A stretch of DNA of 64,000 bases from SAR202 cluster bacterium (lineage in GTDB: Bacteria; Chloroflexota; Dehalococcoidia; Lucifugimonadales; UBA826). Under the pieces are notes generated by a model that saw nothing but the letters and a program-made list of their open reading frames with translations, was not told where the DNA came from and searched no databases. A program made the position numbers and the translations under genes. How positions within the stretch are numbered: the first letter of the stretch is position 1; the number at the start of each line of letters is the position of its first letter. The stretch is taken from positions 1 through 64,000 of the forward strand of contig JAKUTY010000003.1 in assembly GCA_022447825.1 (NCBI GenBank), in the 5' to 3' direction. Shown here one piece after another: positions 37,419 to 46,625 of the stretch.

Positions 37419-39206
37419 TTAACTTGTCTTAGTGTCTGCATTTAAGCTTTCCTGAGGTCTAAGTTGCAAATCATAAATCTGTTTGTATTTACCATTAAGA
37501 TTTAACAGTTCTTGATGATTACCCTGCTCTATAATTTCGCCTTCATTCATCACTAAAATTTTATCTGCAGAGTGAACTGTACTCAACCGATTAGCTATGA
37601 CAAATGTTGTTCTTCCTTCCATAACAGATTCCATAGCTTTTTTGATCTGATCTTCTGTATTTGCGTCAACGCTAGATGTTGAATCATCTAAAATCAAAAT
37701 AGGGGGGTCTAAGATTACAGCCCTAGCTATAGCCATTCTTTGTCTTTGACCCCCAGACAATGTAGACCCTCTCTCTCCAACATAAGTCTCATAACCTTCA
37801 TCTAAAGAGTCAATAAAATCATGCATTTGTGCGATTTTTGCTGCTTGAGTAATCTGATCGTATGTTGCGTCTTCTTTACCATATGAAATGTTTTCTTTTA
37901 AATCTGTTGTAAACAAAAAAAGATCCTGTTGAACCATACCAATTTGAGATCTTAAATTTTTCAATTGGAAATTTTTTATATTTTCCCCGTCTATTAATAT
38001 CTCTCCCTCAGAGGGATCATAAAACCTACACAACAGATTAACTAATGTAGTTTTTCCACTTCCCGGGCCACCAAGAAGAGCAACAATCTCTCCAGGGTTT
38101 ACGTTAATAGAAATAGAGTTAAGCGCATTAGAGTGCCCATCGTAACTGAATGAAACATCTTTGAATGTTACAGATCCATTTACTCTTTCTTTAATAATAG
38201 GATTGTTGAGTTCCTGAACATTCGACTTGTAATCCAATACACCAAACATTCTTTCTCCAGCAGATCCTGCCCGAGCATAAGAATTTACAACCCATCCTGC
38301 CATGCGAACTGGCATAGCTAAAATCTGCAAATAAAATATAAATTCTGCCAAATCACCTGGAGTAAATTCTGATCCTCCAATCACTAATCTACCTCCGTAC
38401 CAAAGTACAATTGCCATAGACAGCATAAAAGTAAACAACATGAAAGATACGCTTGAAATTCGCAAGTTTTCAGCTTCTATATATATATCAGCTACTTCTT
38501 GATTTTTTGTTTGAAATTTTTCCTGCTCATATTCTTCAGAAGCAAAGGCTTTCACAACCCTTTGCCCTGCAAAATTTTCTTGCAATATGATACTGAGTTC
38601 AGCCATTTTTTCTTGAACTTGTAACCATAATTGTCTCATTTTCAGCCTTACTTTACTTGTATAAATAGCTACAACTGGCATAAACGCGACACCAATAAGG
38701 CCCAAAATAAGGTTAGAGGAAAGCAATACGTATGCCACTATCACAAACAAAGCTATAAAATATGGAGCTCTCACAAGACCCATATTAATAAACATTCGAA
38801 TATTTTCTACATCAGTAATTGCTCTAGACATTAATGTTCCAGTATGAAACTTGTCATGAAAATCAAAACTTTGGTTTTGTACATGGTCATACAACATATT
38901 TCTCAAATCATAAGCAACATACTGGGAAATAGTCTCAGCCAAGTGAGTCTGCCAATAAGATAAAATTCCCCTCACGACACTTAAAGACATAATAATAATG
39001 ACAGCATACATCAATACTTTTTGATCAACTGGATTCCCCTCAGATAATGGAATAGCTATAGAGTCAATAGCTTCACCAAAATATTTAGGTAAAACAACAT
39101 ATGCAGCAACAGCACCGGCTGTTGATAAATAAGCAAAAAACAATTTATATTTATGTTGAAAAGCTATGTAGATTATTCTTAAAATATGTTCCATACCAAA
39201 TTCCAT
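37419..39206 (-). CDS. ABC exporter subunit, degenerate-site half
   Basis: This 595-residue half-transporter has six membrane helices and an ATPase domain. Walker A is LGGPGSGKTTLVNLL, the Q-loop GMVQQDLFLF, and the signature is canonical LSGGQRQRMAIARA. Walker B reads ILILDDSTSSVD, with aspartate in place of the catalytic glutamate. The H-loop reads FVIANRLSTVHS, with asparagine in place of histidine. These changes are typical of the non-hydrolysing site in heterodimeric exporters such as TM287/288 and BmrCD. The partner gene is 12 bases downstream. It may begin at the ATG four codons in, since the first ATG has only a weak ribosome-binding site. Confidence 0.9.
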   Translation of the reverse strand: MEFGMEHILRIIYIAFQHKYKLFFAYLSTAGAVAAYVVLPKYFGEAIDSIAIPLSEGNPVDQKVLMYAVIIIMSLSVVRGILSYWQTHLAETISQYVAYDLRNMLYDHVQNQSFDFHDKFHTGTLMSRAITDVENIRMFINMGLVRAPYFIALFVIVAYVLLSSNLILGLIGVAFMPVVAIYTSKVRLKMRQLWLQVQEKMAELSIILQENFAGQRVVKAFASEEYEQEKFQTKNQEVADIYIEAENLRISSVSFMLFTFMLSMAIVLWYGGRLVIGGSEFTPGDLAEFIFYLQILAMPVRMAGWVVNSYARAGSAGERMFGVLDYKSNVQELNNPIIKERVNGSVTFKDVSFSYDGHSNALNSISINVNPGEIVALLGGPGSGKTTLVNLLCRFYDPSEGEILIDGENIKNFQLKNLRSQIGMVQQDLFLFTTDLKENISYGKEDATYDQITQAAKIAQMHDFIDSLDEGYETYVGERGSTLSGGQRQRMAIARAVILDPPILILDDSTSSVDANTEDQIKKAMESVMEGRTTFVIANRLSTVHSADKILVMNEGEIIEQGNHQELLNLNGKYKQIYDLQLRPQESLNADTKTS

Positions 39207-39345
39207 GATAATTTGAGTTTATTATTAGCAACAATTCAAATTATTAACAATTTGGATTCTACTCCCTGTAGGGTATACATTTGCAAGGAGTTTGCATACA
39301 AAATTCAAGAATATTTTTTCATATATTAATTAAGGTAATCATAAA
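39207..39345. promoter_or_regulatory. Divergent intergenic region with inverted repeat
   Basis: This is the gap between the divergent ABC exporter operon and the acetyltransferase gene. It contains an 18-bp inverted repeat CAAATT-ATTAAC-AATTTG (39237-39254) and a direct repeat of TTTGCA around 39280-39296. No clear -35/-10 pair was seen. It could be an operator for the exporter, but this is only a position-based guess. Confidence 0.3.
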
Positions 39346-39885
39346 ATGGATCACTTATATGATTTAAAAATACGCTCTATGGAAATTAAAGATATAACTC
39401 AAGTATTAGCAATAGAAAAAGATGCATTCCCGAATTTATTTCCTTCCACAAATTTCCGTACAGAAATCAGCAGAAACATTTCCCAATGTATAGTTGCTGA
39501 AATCTCAGAGGACAGATTATTAGATCACTCTGATTTTCAATATCGTGATGGATACACAGGACAAAACGATGATGACAGATTTATAGTTGCTTACTCAGTA
39601 ACTTGGGAAATTGCGGGTGAAAACCATATCATTTCTATAGGAGTCAGGCGTCGGTATCTCAGGTTAGGAATAGGAATGAAAATGATGCGCTCAATAATTA
39701 GTGAAAGTGTTAAAAATACTAACCAATCAATAACTTTAGAAGTTAGACCATCCAATGACGCAGCTAAAATTTTGTACGAAAAATTAAACTTTCAAGTTGT
39801 TGGCAGAAGAAATAAATACTATTCAGACAATTTAGAGGATGCTTTGATCATGACACTAGATTTACAAAATCAAAATACTAATTAG
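39346..39885 (+). CDS. GNAT acetyltransferase, RimI-like
   Basis: This 179-residue GNAT-fold enzyme resembles RimI, which acetylates the N-terminal alanine of ribosomal protein S18. It has IRSMEIKDITQVLAIEKDAFP at the start. The acetyl-CoA-binding motif is in VRRRYLRLGIGMKMMRSII (R-x-x-x-x-G-I-G). EVRPSNDAAKILYEKLNFQV and RNKYYSDNLEDALIMTLDL form the substrate side. RimI genes often lie near translation genes, as here before rpsB. Other GNAT activities are possible. Confidence 0.75.
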   Translation: MDHLYDLKIRSMEIKDITQVLAIEKDAFPNLFPSTNFRTEISRNISQCIVAEISEDRLLDHSDFQYRDGYTGQNDDDRFIVAYSVTWEIAGENHIISIGVRRRYLRLGIGMKMMRSIISESVKNTNQSITLEVRPSNDAAKILYEKLNFQVVGRRNKYYSDNLEDALIMTLDLQNQNTN

Positions 39886-39886
39886 T

Positions 39887-39916
39887 TTTACTATATACAA
39901 TCCTACATGTTACAAT
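39887..39916 (+). promoter_or_regulatory. Candidate promoter for rpsB-tsf
   Basis: TTTACT and TACAAT separated by 18 bases, about 50 bases before the rpsB ATG, which itself follows a strong GAGGAAAGG ribosome-binding site. Confidence 0.4.
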
Positions 39917-39965
39917 TCTTTGGCATTTTTATACCTAAAAACAAATATGAGGAAAGGTAAACTTT

Positions 39966-40895
39966 ATGGTTCAAGTGGTGAACGACTCAGAAGAACAAGA
40001 AGATTCTCAAAAAATCACAATGAAATCTCTTTTAGAAGCAGGAGTCCATTTTGGGCATCAAAAAAAATTTTGGAACCCCAAAATGCAAAAATATATTTTC
40101 ACTCACAGAAATGGTGTTCATATTATCGACCTACAACAAAGTATTGGTATGATTGAAGACGCCGCCAACTTTTTATCTCAAGTTGCTTTTGAGGGTAAAA
40201 AAATACTTATGGTAGGAACTAAAAAACAAGCCCAAGACGTAATAATTAATGAAGCAGAGCGTAGCTCTTCTATGTACATATCTAACCGATGGTTAGGTGG
40301 AACTTTAACTAATTTCCAGACGATCAAAAAAAGAATTGCCCATTTAATTTCTTTAGAAACTCAAAGAGAAAATGGCGACTTTGAAGTATTAACAAAAAGA
40401 GAGTCATTAAAAATAGATGAAAAAATAGATAAATTGAATCGTAACTTGGCTGGAATCAAAAATATGGAAGAAATGCCAGGGGCAATTTTTATCATTGATG
40501 TTGCTAAAGAAGAAATTGCAGTCACAGAATCTATAAAAGTAGGAATTCCTATTGTTGCTTTAGTAGATTCAGATTCCAATCCCGAATTAGTAGATTATCC
40601 CATGCCAGGAAACGATGATGCTATTAGAGCTATTCGGTTGATCACATCTAGAATGGCGGATGCGATAATCGAAGGAAGGACTCGCAGAGAATCTTCTGAC
40701 AATGATTTCGTTCAATCAATTGACTCACCAAAAAGAATGGTCACATACTCAACTTCTACTGAAGAAGAGCTAGAATTGGAAACCGAAACTCCATCTGATG
40801 AAGAAGTTCCTATAGAAGCCAAAGTTTCCTCTGATGAATCTATTGAAACAAATGAAACTGAAACTAAAGACACTGAAGAACCAGAAAAAAATTAA
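39966..40895 (+). CDS. rpsB: 30S ribosomal protein S2 with acidic C-terminal tail
   Basis: S2 is an assembly and mRNA-binding component of the small subunit. The 309-residue protein has the signatures SLLEAGVHFGHQKKFWNPKM, HIIDLQQSI, SNRWLGGTLTNFQTI, and the second signature PGAIFIIDVAKEEIAV. IVALVDSDSNPELVDYPMPG follows. After the normal end (about residue 240) there is a tail of roughly 60 residues very rich in Glu, Thr and Ser (TSTEEELELETETPSDEEVP and onwards). It is the first gene of the block with tsf. Confidence 0.96.
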   Translation: MVQVVNDSEEQEDSQKITMKSLLEAGVHFGHQKKFWNPKMQKYIFTHRNGVHIIDLQQSIGMIEDAANFLSQVAFEGKKILMVGTKKQAQDVIINEAERSSSMYISNRWLGGTLTNFQTIKKRIAHLISLETQRENGDFEVLTKRESLKIDEKIDKLNRNLAGIKNMEEMPGAIFIIDVAKEEIAVTESIKVGIPIVALVDSDSNPELVDYPMPGNDDAIRAIRLITSRMADAIIEGRTRRESSDNDFVQSIDSPKRMVTYSTSTEEELELETETPSDEEVPIEAKVSSDESIETNETETKDTEEPEKN

Positions 40896-40912
40896 TAATT
40901 ATCAGGTGCAAA

Positions 40913-41416
40913 TTGGAAATAGATACCAAAATAATAAAAGAATTACGCGAAAAAACTAGTGCTGGAATCATGGATTGTAAAAAAGCCCTTGAAGAGTCCG
41001 GCGGTGACGTTGCTCAAGCCGAATCTCTATTAAGATCGAAAGGAATTGCATCCGCTGCAAAAAAGGCTGAAAGAGATACTGACCAAGGGGTGATAGCAAC
41101 ATACATTCATAGCGGTGGAAGAATTGGATCAATGGTTGAAGTAAACTGTGAAACTGATTTTGTTGCGAGAACTGATGATTTTTCTAAACTTACTCACGAT
41201 ATAGCTATGAAAATCGCTGCAATGGCTCCAAAGTTTGTAAGTGCCCAAGATATGCCTGAAGATTCAGAAGATAAGGCTGAGGAAGTCTGTTTACTTTCAC
41301 AATCATTTATTAAAGATCCTTCAAAAAGCATCCAAGACTTAATCAATGAAACAGTTGGTAAACTAGGCGAAAATATACGTGTTAGAAGATTTGAACGATT
41401 TTCTTTAGGCGAATAA
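40913..41416 (+). CDS. tsf: Elongation factor Ts, short form
   Basis: EF-Ts recycles EF-Tu by nucleotide exchange. The 167-residue protein has the UBA-like N terminus IKELREKTSAGIMDCKKALE, with the conserved K-x-L-R-x-x-T-G/S-A-G-x-M-D-C-K. GRIGSMVEVNCETDFVAR is the core signature. It has only one core subdomain, like the short EF-Ts of Thermus (about 196 residues) and shorter than E. coli (283). It starts with TTG after AGGTG, 18 bases beyond rpsB. Confidence 0.94.
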   Translation: MEIDTKIIKELREKTSAGIMDCKKALEESGGDVAQAESLLRSKGIASAAKKAERDTDQGVIATYIHSGGRIGSMVEVNCETDFVARTDDFSKLTHDIAMKIAAMAPKFVSAQDMPEDSEDKAEEVCLLSQSFIKDPSKSIQDLINETVGKLGENIRVRRFERFSLGE

Positions 41417-41419
41417 TCT

Positions 41420-42142
41420 ATGCCATCAAATAAATTTAAAAGAATCCTCTTAAAAGTGAGTGGAGAATCTTTAAAAGGATCTAAAACTCACGGTGTAGAT
41501 CCGGATTCTTTAGACTTTATGGCAGAAGAAATAAAATCTATTACCTCAATAGGTGTAGAACTTGCAATAGTAGTGGGTGGTGGAAATATTTGGCGTGGTT
41601 CAGAAGCTGAAATTGAAGGAATGGAAAGAGCTACTGCTGACTATGCTGGAATGTTAGCTACGGTAATAAGCGCATTGGCATTACAAGATTCACTTGAAAG
41701 AAAACACAATCTAGACACTCGTACTATGAGTGCAGTGAACATACAGCAAATGGCTGAACCTTACATAAGAAGAAGAGCTATTAGACATTTGGAAAAAGGT
41801 AGAATTGTTTTATTTGCTGCTGGAACAGGAAACCCCTTTATGACTACTGATACCGGCTCTGCACTTAGGGCATTAGAAATTAGTGCAGACGCTCTACTGA
41901 TGGCAAAAAATGAAGTGGACGGTATTTATGACACAGACCCTAACAAAAATTCTGAAGCTAACAAATTTGAACAAATAACATATTTAGATGCAATCTCAAA
42001 AAGATTAAAAGTAATGGACAGTACGGCCCTATCACTATGTATGGAACATGAAATTCCAGTAATAGTTTTTGATCTATTCACAAAAGGAAATTTATTTAAA
42101 ATAGTGAATGGAGATCAAATTGGTACTCTAGTTCATTCTTAA
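41420..42142 (+). CDS. pyrH: Uridylate kinase
   Basis: PyrH phosphorylates UMP to UDP and is a hexameric enzyme unique to prokaryotes and plastids. The 240-residue protein has [14 protein letters not shown] at the start, [56 protein letters not shown] and [15 protein letters not shown]. All of these are family signatures. It begins three bases after tsf, with the gene order rpsB-tsf-pyrH-frr common to most bacteria. Confidence 0.96.
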   Translation: MPSNKFKRILLKVSGESLKGSKTHGVDPDSLDFMAEEIKSITSIGVELAIVVGGGNIWRGSEAEIEGMERATADYAGMLATVISALALQDSLERKHNLDTRTMSAVNIQQMAEPYIRRRAIRHLEKGRIVLFAAGTGNPFMTTDTGSALRALEISADALLMAKNEVDGIYDTDPNKNSEANKFEQITYLDAISKRLKVMDSTALSLCMEHEIPVIVFDLFTKGNLFKIVNGDQIGTLVHS

Positions 42143-42156
42143 AAGGGAGAAAAAGC

Positions 42157-42720
42157 ATGGATGAAACCAATCAGATTTTTGAAAATACTAAACAAAGAAT
42201 GCAAAAGAGTATAGATGCTCTCGTTAAAGACCTTTCTTCAGTACGAACTGGGCGCGCATCTACTGGACTGGTTGAGAATATAAATGTTGATTATTATGGA
42301 ACTCCCACACCTATTAATCAGCTTTCATCAATCTCTATACCTGAAGCTCGATTAATCACAATACAACCTTGGGATCAAAACGCACTAATAGAGATAGAAA
42401 AGGCTTTATCTCAATCTGATCTAGGATTTAACCCAACCAATGATGGAGAAATGATTAGGATCAATGTCCCTGCTCTTACTGAAGAAAGAAGAAAAGAAAT
42501 GGTCAAATCAGTAGGAGGGATTAGCGAGAATACAAATGTATCATTGAGAAATATTCGGAGAGATAGTTTAGAGAAATTAAGAGATCTAGAAAAAGACAAA
42601 GCTATATCTCAAGATGAATCTAAAAAAGCACAGCAAGATCTTCAAAAAATCACTGACGATTTTACTAACAAAGTCGATACTCTCAAAAAAGATAAAGAAA
42701 AAGAACTTTTGCAAATTTAA
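42157..42720 (+). CDS. frr: Ribosome recycling factor
   Basis: RRF splits the post-termination ribosome together with EF-G. The 187-residue protein has the family's SVRTGRASTGLVENINVDYY, PINQLSSISIPEARLITIQPWD, GEMIRINVPALTEERRKEMV and VSLRNIRRDSLEKLRDLEKD. Two long helical arms and a small beta domain are implied. A GGGAG box precedes the ATG. The length is normal. Confidence 0.96.
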   Translation: MDETNQIFENTKQRMQKSIDALVKDLSSVRTGRASTGLVENINVDYYGTPTPINQLSSISIPEARLITIQPWDQNALIEIEKALSQSDLGFNPTNDGEMIRINVPALTEERRKEMVKSVGGISENTNVSLRNIRRDSLEKLRDLEKDKAISQDESKKAQQDLQKITDDFTNKVDTLKKDKEKELLQI

Positions 42721-42748
42721 ACACATTTATAGTTATGAAAGGTATTTC

Positions 42749-43450
42749 ATGACCTCAGAAAGCATTCACCCCATATCACATATAGCCATCATCATGGACG
42801 GGAATGGAAGATGGGCATCTATCAATGGTTTATCTAGGAATAAAGGTCATGAAAAAGGGACTGAAAATATCCAGTCAATCGTACAAAGAGTTTCAGAATT
42901 AAAAATCAAATTCCTTACCATTTTTGCCTTCTCTACCGAAAACTGGAATCGACCAAAACTAGAAGTCTCAACTTTAATGAACCTATTATTTGATTCAATC
43001 AATAAACAATTGGATTATTTAATATCTGAAAATATAAGAGTTATACATTTAGGAGAAAAATCATCCCTTCCTTCTCACCTACAAAAAGCTATCTATAAAT
43101 GTGAACAGGCTACAAAAAACAACACAGGGCTAACATTAAACGTAGCATTAAATTATGGAGGAAGAACTGAAATATTAAACTCAATAATAAAAATTCTTTC
43201 TACCAACCCATCTCCTAATCAAATCACTTTCAAGAATATCGAGGAAAATTTATATACTTCTGGAATCCCAGACCCTGACCTAATAATTAGAACCGGTGGA
43301 GAAAAAAGAATTAGTAATTTTCTATTATGGCAATCTGCTTATTCAGAATATTTTTTTTCAGATCTTTTATGGCCTGATTTCACCTCGAAAGACTTAGACA
43401 ATGCAATAGATACTTATTTTTCAAGACAACGAAGATTTGGCAAAGTTTAA
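42749..43450 (+). CDS. uppS: Isoprenyl (undecaprenyl) diphosphate synthase
   Basis: UppS makes the long-chain cis-polyprenyl diphosphate carrier for cell-wall synthesis. The 233-residue protein begins MTSESIHPISHIAIIMDGNG, with the catalytic aspartate and H-x-x-x-x-x-D-G-N-G-R-W-A. FLTIFAFSTENWNRP, LNYGGRTEIL and DLIIRTGGEKRISNFLLWQ follow. The chosen start has AAAGG upstream. A longer frame reaching back into frr is not supported. Confidence 0.93.
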   Translation: MTSESIHPISHIAIIMDGNGRWASINGLSRNKGHEKGTENIQSIVQRVSELKIKFLTIFAFSTENWNRPKLEVSTLMNLLFDSINKQLDYLISENIRVIHLGEKSSLPSHLQKAIYKCEQATKNNTGLTLNVALNYGGRTEILNSIIKILSTNPSPNQITFKNIEENLYTSGIPDPDLIIRTGGEKRISNFLLWQSAYSEYFFSDLLWPDFTSKDLDNAIDTYFSRQRRFGKV

Positions 43451-43464
43451 ACAAAGGACAAAGT

Positions 43465-44307
43465 ATGAAATCTAGATTGACGATTTCTGCAATAGGTATA
43501 CCAATAATTCTATCTTTTGTTTGGTATGGTGGATTACCTTTCGCAATTGCTCTTTCTGTTGTGGCCGGCTTGGGAAGTTGGGAAATATCTAGAATGGTGG
43601 TGCACAAAAATTATTATTCTAAACCTAAGTTTTGTTTTATTTTTTCATTTTCTATTATGCTAGGAATTTACTTTTTGATAAAGTCGTCTAATCACGAAAA
43701 TTTAATCGGTATTTTTCTACTATTTTTTTATGTCATTTCTATTATATGGTTATCTTCAGGGCTTCAGAAAAAACATTCTTTATTTAACATTTTTTTAGGC
43801 ATTTTTTCTCCCGTTTTTGTTGTTTCATCACTAATGGCTTTTGCATTTTTAATCTGGAATCTGCCCTCAGGAAAACAATGGATCATAATACTTTTGTTTT
43901 CTACTTGGGCGATTGATTCTGGTTCATTTATGATTGGTAAATTAATTGGAAAAACTCCATTTTTCCCCAAAGTAAGCCCTAACAAAACTTTAGAGGGAGC
44001 TTTAGGAGGGTATTTTTTCGGAATTATCACAACAATAGCAGGTATTTATTTTTTAATTCAAAATCATCAAACATTCATGATACAAAATTCAATTTATTTC
44101 CAATTATTATTAATGATATTTTTAGGAATTCTTCTTACAATTAGTAGTCAAATTGGCGATCTATTAGCTTCAACAATTAAAAGGAAAGCTAACTTCAATA
44201 ATTCAAGTGGATTGATGCAGGATCACGGTGGCGTTTTAGATAGGATAGATTCAATTGAATTGAATCTAGTCGTATTGTATTATTTTGTGACATGGATGGT
44301 CATATAA
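43465..44307 (+). CDS. cdsA: Phosphatidate cytidylyltransferase
   Basis: CdsA activates phosphatidic acid with CTP to form CDP-diacylglycerol. The 280-residue membrane protein has about seven to eight hydrophobic helices. It carries the CDS signature in the C-terminal part: KVSPNKTLEGALGGYFFG, SSQIGDLLASTIKRKANFNN and the end motif LMQDHGGVLDRIDSI. It overlaps dxr by 16 bases. Confidence 0.93.
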   Translation: MKSRLTISAIGIPIILSFVWYGGLPFAIALSVVAGLGSWEISRMVVHKNYYSKPKFCFIFSFSIMLGIYFLIKSSNHENLIGIFLLFFYVISIIWLSSGLQKKHSLFNIFLGIFSPVFVVSSLMAFAFLIWNLPSGKQWIIILLFSTWAIDSGSFMIGKLIGKTPFFPKVSPNKTLEGALGGYFFGIITTIAGIYFLIQNHQTFMIQNSIYFQLLLMIFLGILLTISSQIGDLLASTIKRKANFNNSSGLMQDHGGVLDRIDSIELNLVVLYYFVTWMVI

Positions 44308-45431
44308 AAGGCATTACAATCTTAGGTTCCACTGGATCAGTGGGCACTCAAGCTATTGAGGTAGTTAAACAATTCCCTGATAAGCTCAAAATCATTGGCT
44401 TAGCTGCAAAATCTAGCCACGCCAAACTGTTTCAGCAAATTCAAGAAATTTCACCTCTAATGGCTTCGTGGGATAAAACTCAAAATTCAAAAACTGATAT
44501 GACTCAATATCAAAACTTATATTCAGAAATCTCTGATATGTGTACTAACAACAATGTTGACATTGTGTTAACCGCCACTACTGGCATCACAGCTATTCAC
44601 CCAACAATTCAAGCTATAAAATCAGGAAAGAATATAGCCCTCGCTAACAAAGAAAGCATAATAATAGCAGGAGAGCAAATTATCTCAGAAGCTAAAAAAC
44701 ATTCTGTAGAAATATTGCCTGTAGACAGTGAACCAAATGCTATTTGGCAATGTATTCAAGGTGAAAAATCTGAAATCAACAGAGTATTTATTACATCTTC
44801 TGGGGGATCGTTAAGATCAAAAAACTTGGACACTTTAGGAAATTCAACAATAGAAGAAACTATGAAACATCCAAATTGGGCTATGGGACCAAAAATCACT
44901 GTAGATTCTGCTACTTTAATGAATAAAGTATTTGAGGTGATAGAAGCAAAATGGTTATTTGATATTCCATGGGAAAAAATAGACGTAATAGTTCATAATC
45001 AAAGTAAAATACATTCTATGGTTGAATTTGTAGATGGATCTATCAAAGCTCAAATAGGACCTTCTGATATGAAGTCACCTATACAGTACGCATTGTTATA
45101 CCCTGACAGATTTAAAAACCCATCTATTAACCAATTTAATCCTTTAGAAAATAAAAATCTTACATTTGAAGAAATTGACCCCCGCAGATACCCATGCTTT
45201 GAACTGGGAATTGAAACTGCAAAAAAAGGAAATACTTGGCCAGCTGTTCTATGCGGGGCTGACGAAGGTGCTGTTGAATTATTTCTTAGAGGTAAAATAA
45301 AATTTTCTGGAATTTTCACAATATTAAATCAAGTCATCAAAAATCATATCCCCATACAATCTCCTTCTCTGTCAGATATGATGGCGACTTTTCAAAATTC
45401 CTATACTGAAGCAATCAATTCAAAAGTGTAA
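44292..45431 (+). CDS. dxr: 1-deoxy-D-xylulose-5-phosphate reductoisomerase
   Basis: Dxr catalyses the first committed step of the MEP isoprenoid pathway. The 379-residue protein has the NADPH-binding ITILGSTGSVGTQAIEVV, and IALANKESIIIAGE. The metal-binding LPVDSEPNAIWQCIQG is the aspartate/glutamate site. SSGGSLRSK, HPNWAMGPKITVDSATLMNK and HNQSKIHSMVEFVDGS follow. The N terminus overlaps the cdsA C terminus. With ispG, ispD and ispF also in this window, the MEP pathway is clearly in use. Confidence 0.96.
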   Translation: MDGHIKGITILGSTGSVGTQAIEVVKQFPDKLKIIGLAAKSSHAKLFQQIQEISPLMASWDKTQNSKTDMTQYQNLYSEISDMCTNNNVDIVLTATTGITAIHPTIQAIKSGKNIALANKESIIIAGEQIISEAKKHSVEILPVDSEPNAIWQCIQGEKSEINRVFITSSGGSLRSKNLDTLGNSTIEETMKHPNWAMGPKITVDSATLMNKVFEVIEAKWLFDIPWEKIDVIVHNQSKIHSMVEFVDGSIKAQIGPSDMKSPIQYALLYPDRFKNPSINQFNPLENKNLTFEEIDPRRYPCFELGIETAKKGNTWPAVLCGADEGAVELFLRGKIKFSGIFTILNQVIKNHIPIQSPSLSDMMATFQNSYTEAINSKV

Positions 45432-45433
45432 TT

Positions 45434-46624
45434 ATGTTTTCTATACCAACTTGGCTACTTGTGATTCCAATTCTTGGATTTTTAGTACTGATTCATGAAT
45501 TAGGTCATTTTATTACTGCCAAGAAATTTGGAATAACTGTAACTGAATTCGGATTTGGATTTCCTCCTAAAATTTTCAGTATTAAAAAGGGCGAAACTGA
45601 ATATTCTATAAATTTAATTCCTTTAGGTGGTTTCGTGAGGATGGTAGGAGAAGAAGATCCAACTGACCCCAAAAGTTTTGCAAGACAGTCAGGAATTAAA
45701 AGAGGAATAGTTTTGGTAGCTGGTTCTTTTGTAAACCTAATTTTGCCTGTGATAATTTTTACAATTCTTTTAATTCTTCCTCACGACACAGTAAACGGAG
45801 ATATTGTCATTTCATCCATTGCTCCCGGTTCTCCGGCTAAATTAGCTGGGTTAAAACCTGGGGACACAATTACCTCTGTCAACAATACACAAATCAACTC
45901 TACACAAGACCTGATATCTAAAATATCTAAAAATTTAGGTAAAAATACAGAATTCACAATCAAAAGAGCGAATCAAATTGCAGGATTTTCCGGGTCTGCT
46001 GAATTCGCTAGTTTAGAATTAATCCAACTAACACCTAGGCAATCCCCTCCAAAATTAAAAGTTGTCGATACCGTTTCTGACCCTAAATCAGAAATTTCAA
46101 TCAATGATGCTCAAGTTTATATTAGCTCATTAAAACTTGGAGACGTAATGACCCAAGGAGCTATGGGAATATTAATTTCAACACAAAATCCAAAAACCAC
46201 TAAAACCTCTTTACCAATTTGGGAAGCTGTCCCATCTTCAATAAATAAAGTGTTCGAAATATTCACCTTAACTTTTAGTGGAATAAAAACCATGATTTCT
46301 AACGGAGAAAACCCTGGGTTTACCGGACCTATAGGAATTGCACAAGTAACAGGAGAAGTTGCTAAAATAGGGGTAAGGCCAATTTTCGAGCTTATAGCTC
46401 TTTTAAGTATCAGTTTAGGGATATTAAACTTACTACCTATTCCTGCGCTAGATGGTGGGCGATTACTTTTTGTAATCATAGAAAAAGTACGTAGAGGTAA
46501 AAAAATTTCTCCAGAAAAAGAAGGGCTCATACACTTAATCGGATTTGCGGTTTTAATAGGACTAGTGTTGATTATGAGTTATTTTGACATCATAAGATTA
46601 ATTTCAGGATCAAGCATACTTTAA
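45434..46624 (+). CDS. rseP: RIP metalloprotease RseP (site-2 protease)
   Basis: RseP cleaves transmembrane substrates in regulated intramembrane proteolysis. The 396-residue protein has the zinc-binding HELGH in LVLIHELGHFITAKKFG near the N terminus. A PDZ domain lies at about residues 110-190 (IAPGSPAKLAGLKPGDTITS), and the third metal ligand is in NLLPIPALDGGRLLF. The multiple membrane helices and one PDZ fit the shorter family members. It starts three bases after dxr and ends one base before ispG. Confidence 0.93.
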   Translation: MFSIPTWLLVIPILGFLVLIHELGHFITAKKFGITVTEFGFGFPPKIFSIKKGETEYSINLIPLGGFVRMVGEEDPTDPKSFARQSGIKRGIVLVAGSFVNLILPVIIFTILLILPHDTVNGDIVISSIAPGSPAKLAGLKPGDTITSVNNTQINSTQDLISKISKNLGKNTEFTIKRANQIAGFSGSAEFASLELIQLTPRQSPPKLKVVDTVSDPKSEISINDAQVYISSLKLGDVMTQGAMGILISTQNPKTTKTSLPIWEAVPSSINKVFEIFTLTFSGIKTMISNGENPGFTGPIGIAQVTGEVAKIGVRPIFELIALLSISLGILNLLPIPALDGGRLLFVIIEKVRRGKKISPEKEGLIHLIGFAVLIGLVLIMSYFDIIRLISGSSIL

Positions 46625-46625
46625 A

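Noticed and set aside
39261-39291. ACTCC ... GGAGT inverted repeat before the rimI-like gene
   Set aside because: Only five-base arms with a 21-base loop; too weak to call a structure.
46117-46530. 137-residue antisense frame over rseP
   Set aside because: The sense strand encodes the PDZ and LDG motifs of rseP; the antisense product has no recognisable features.
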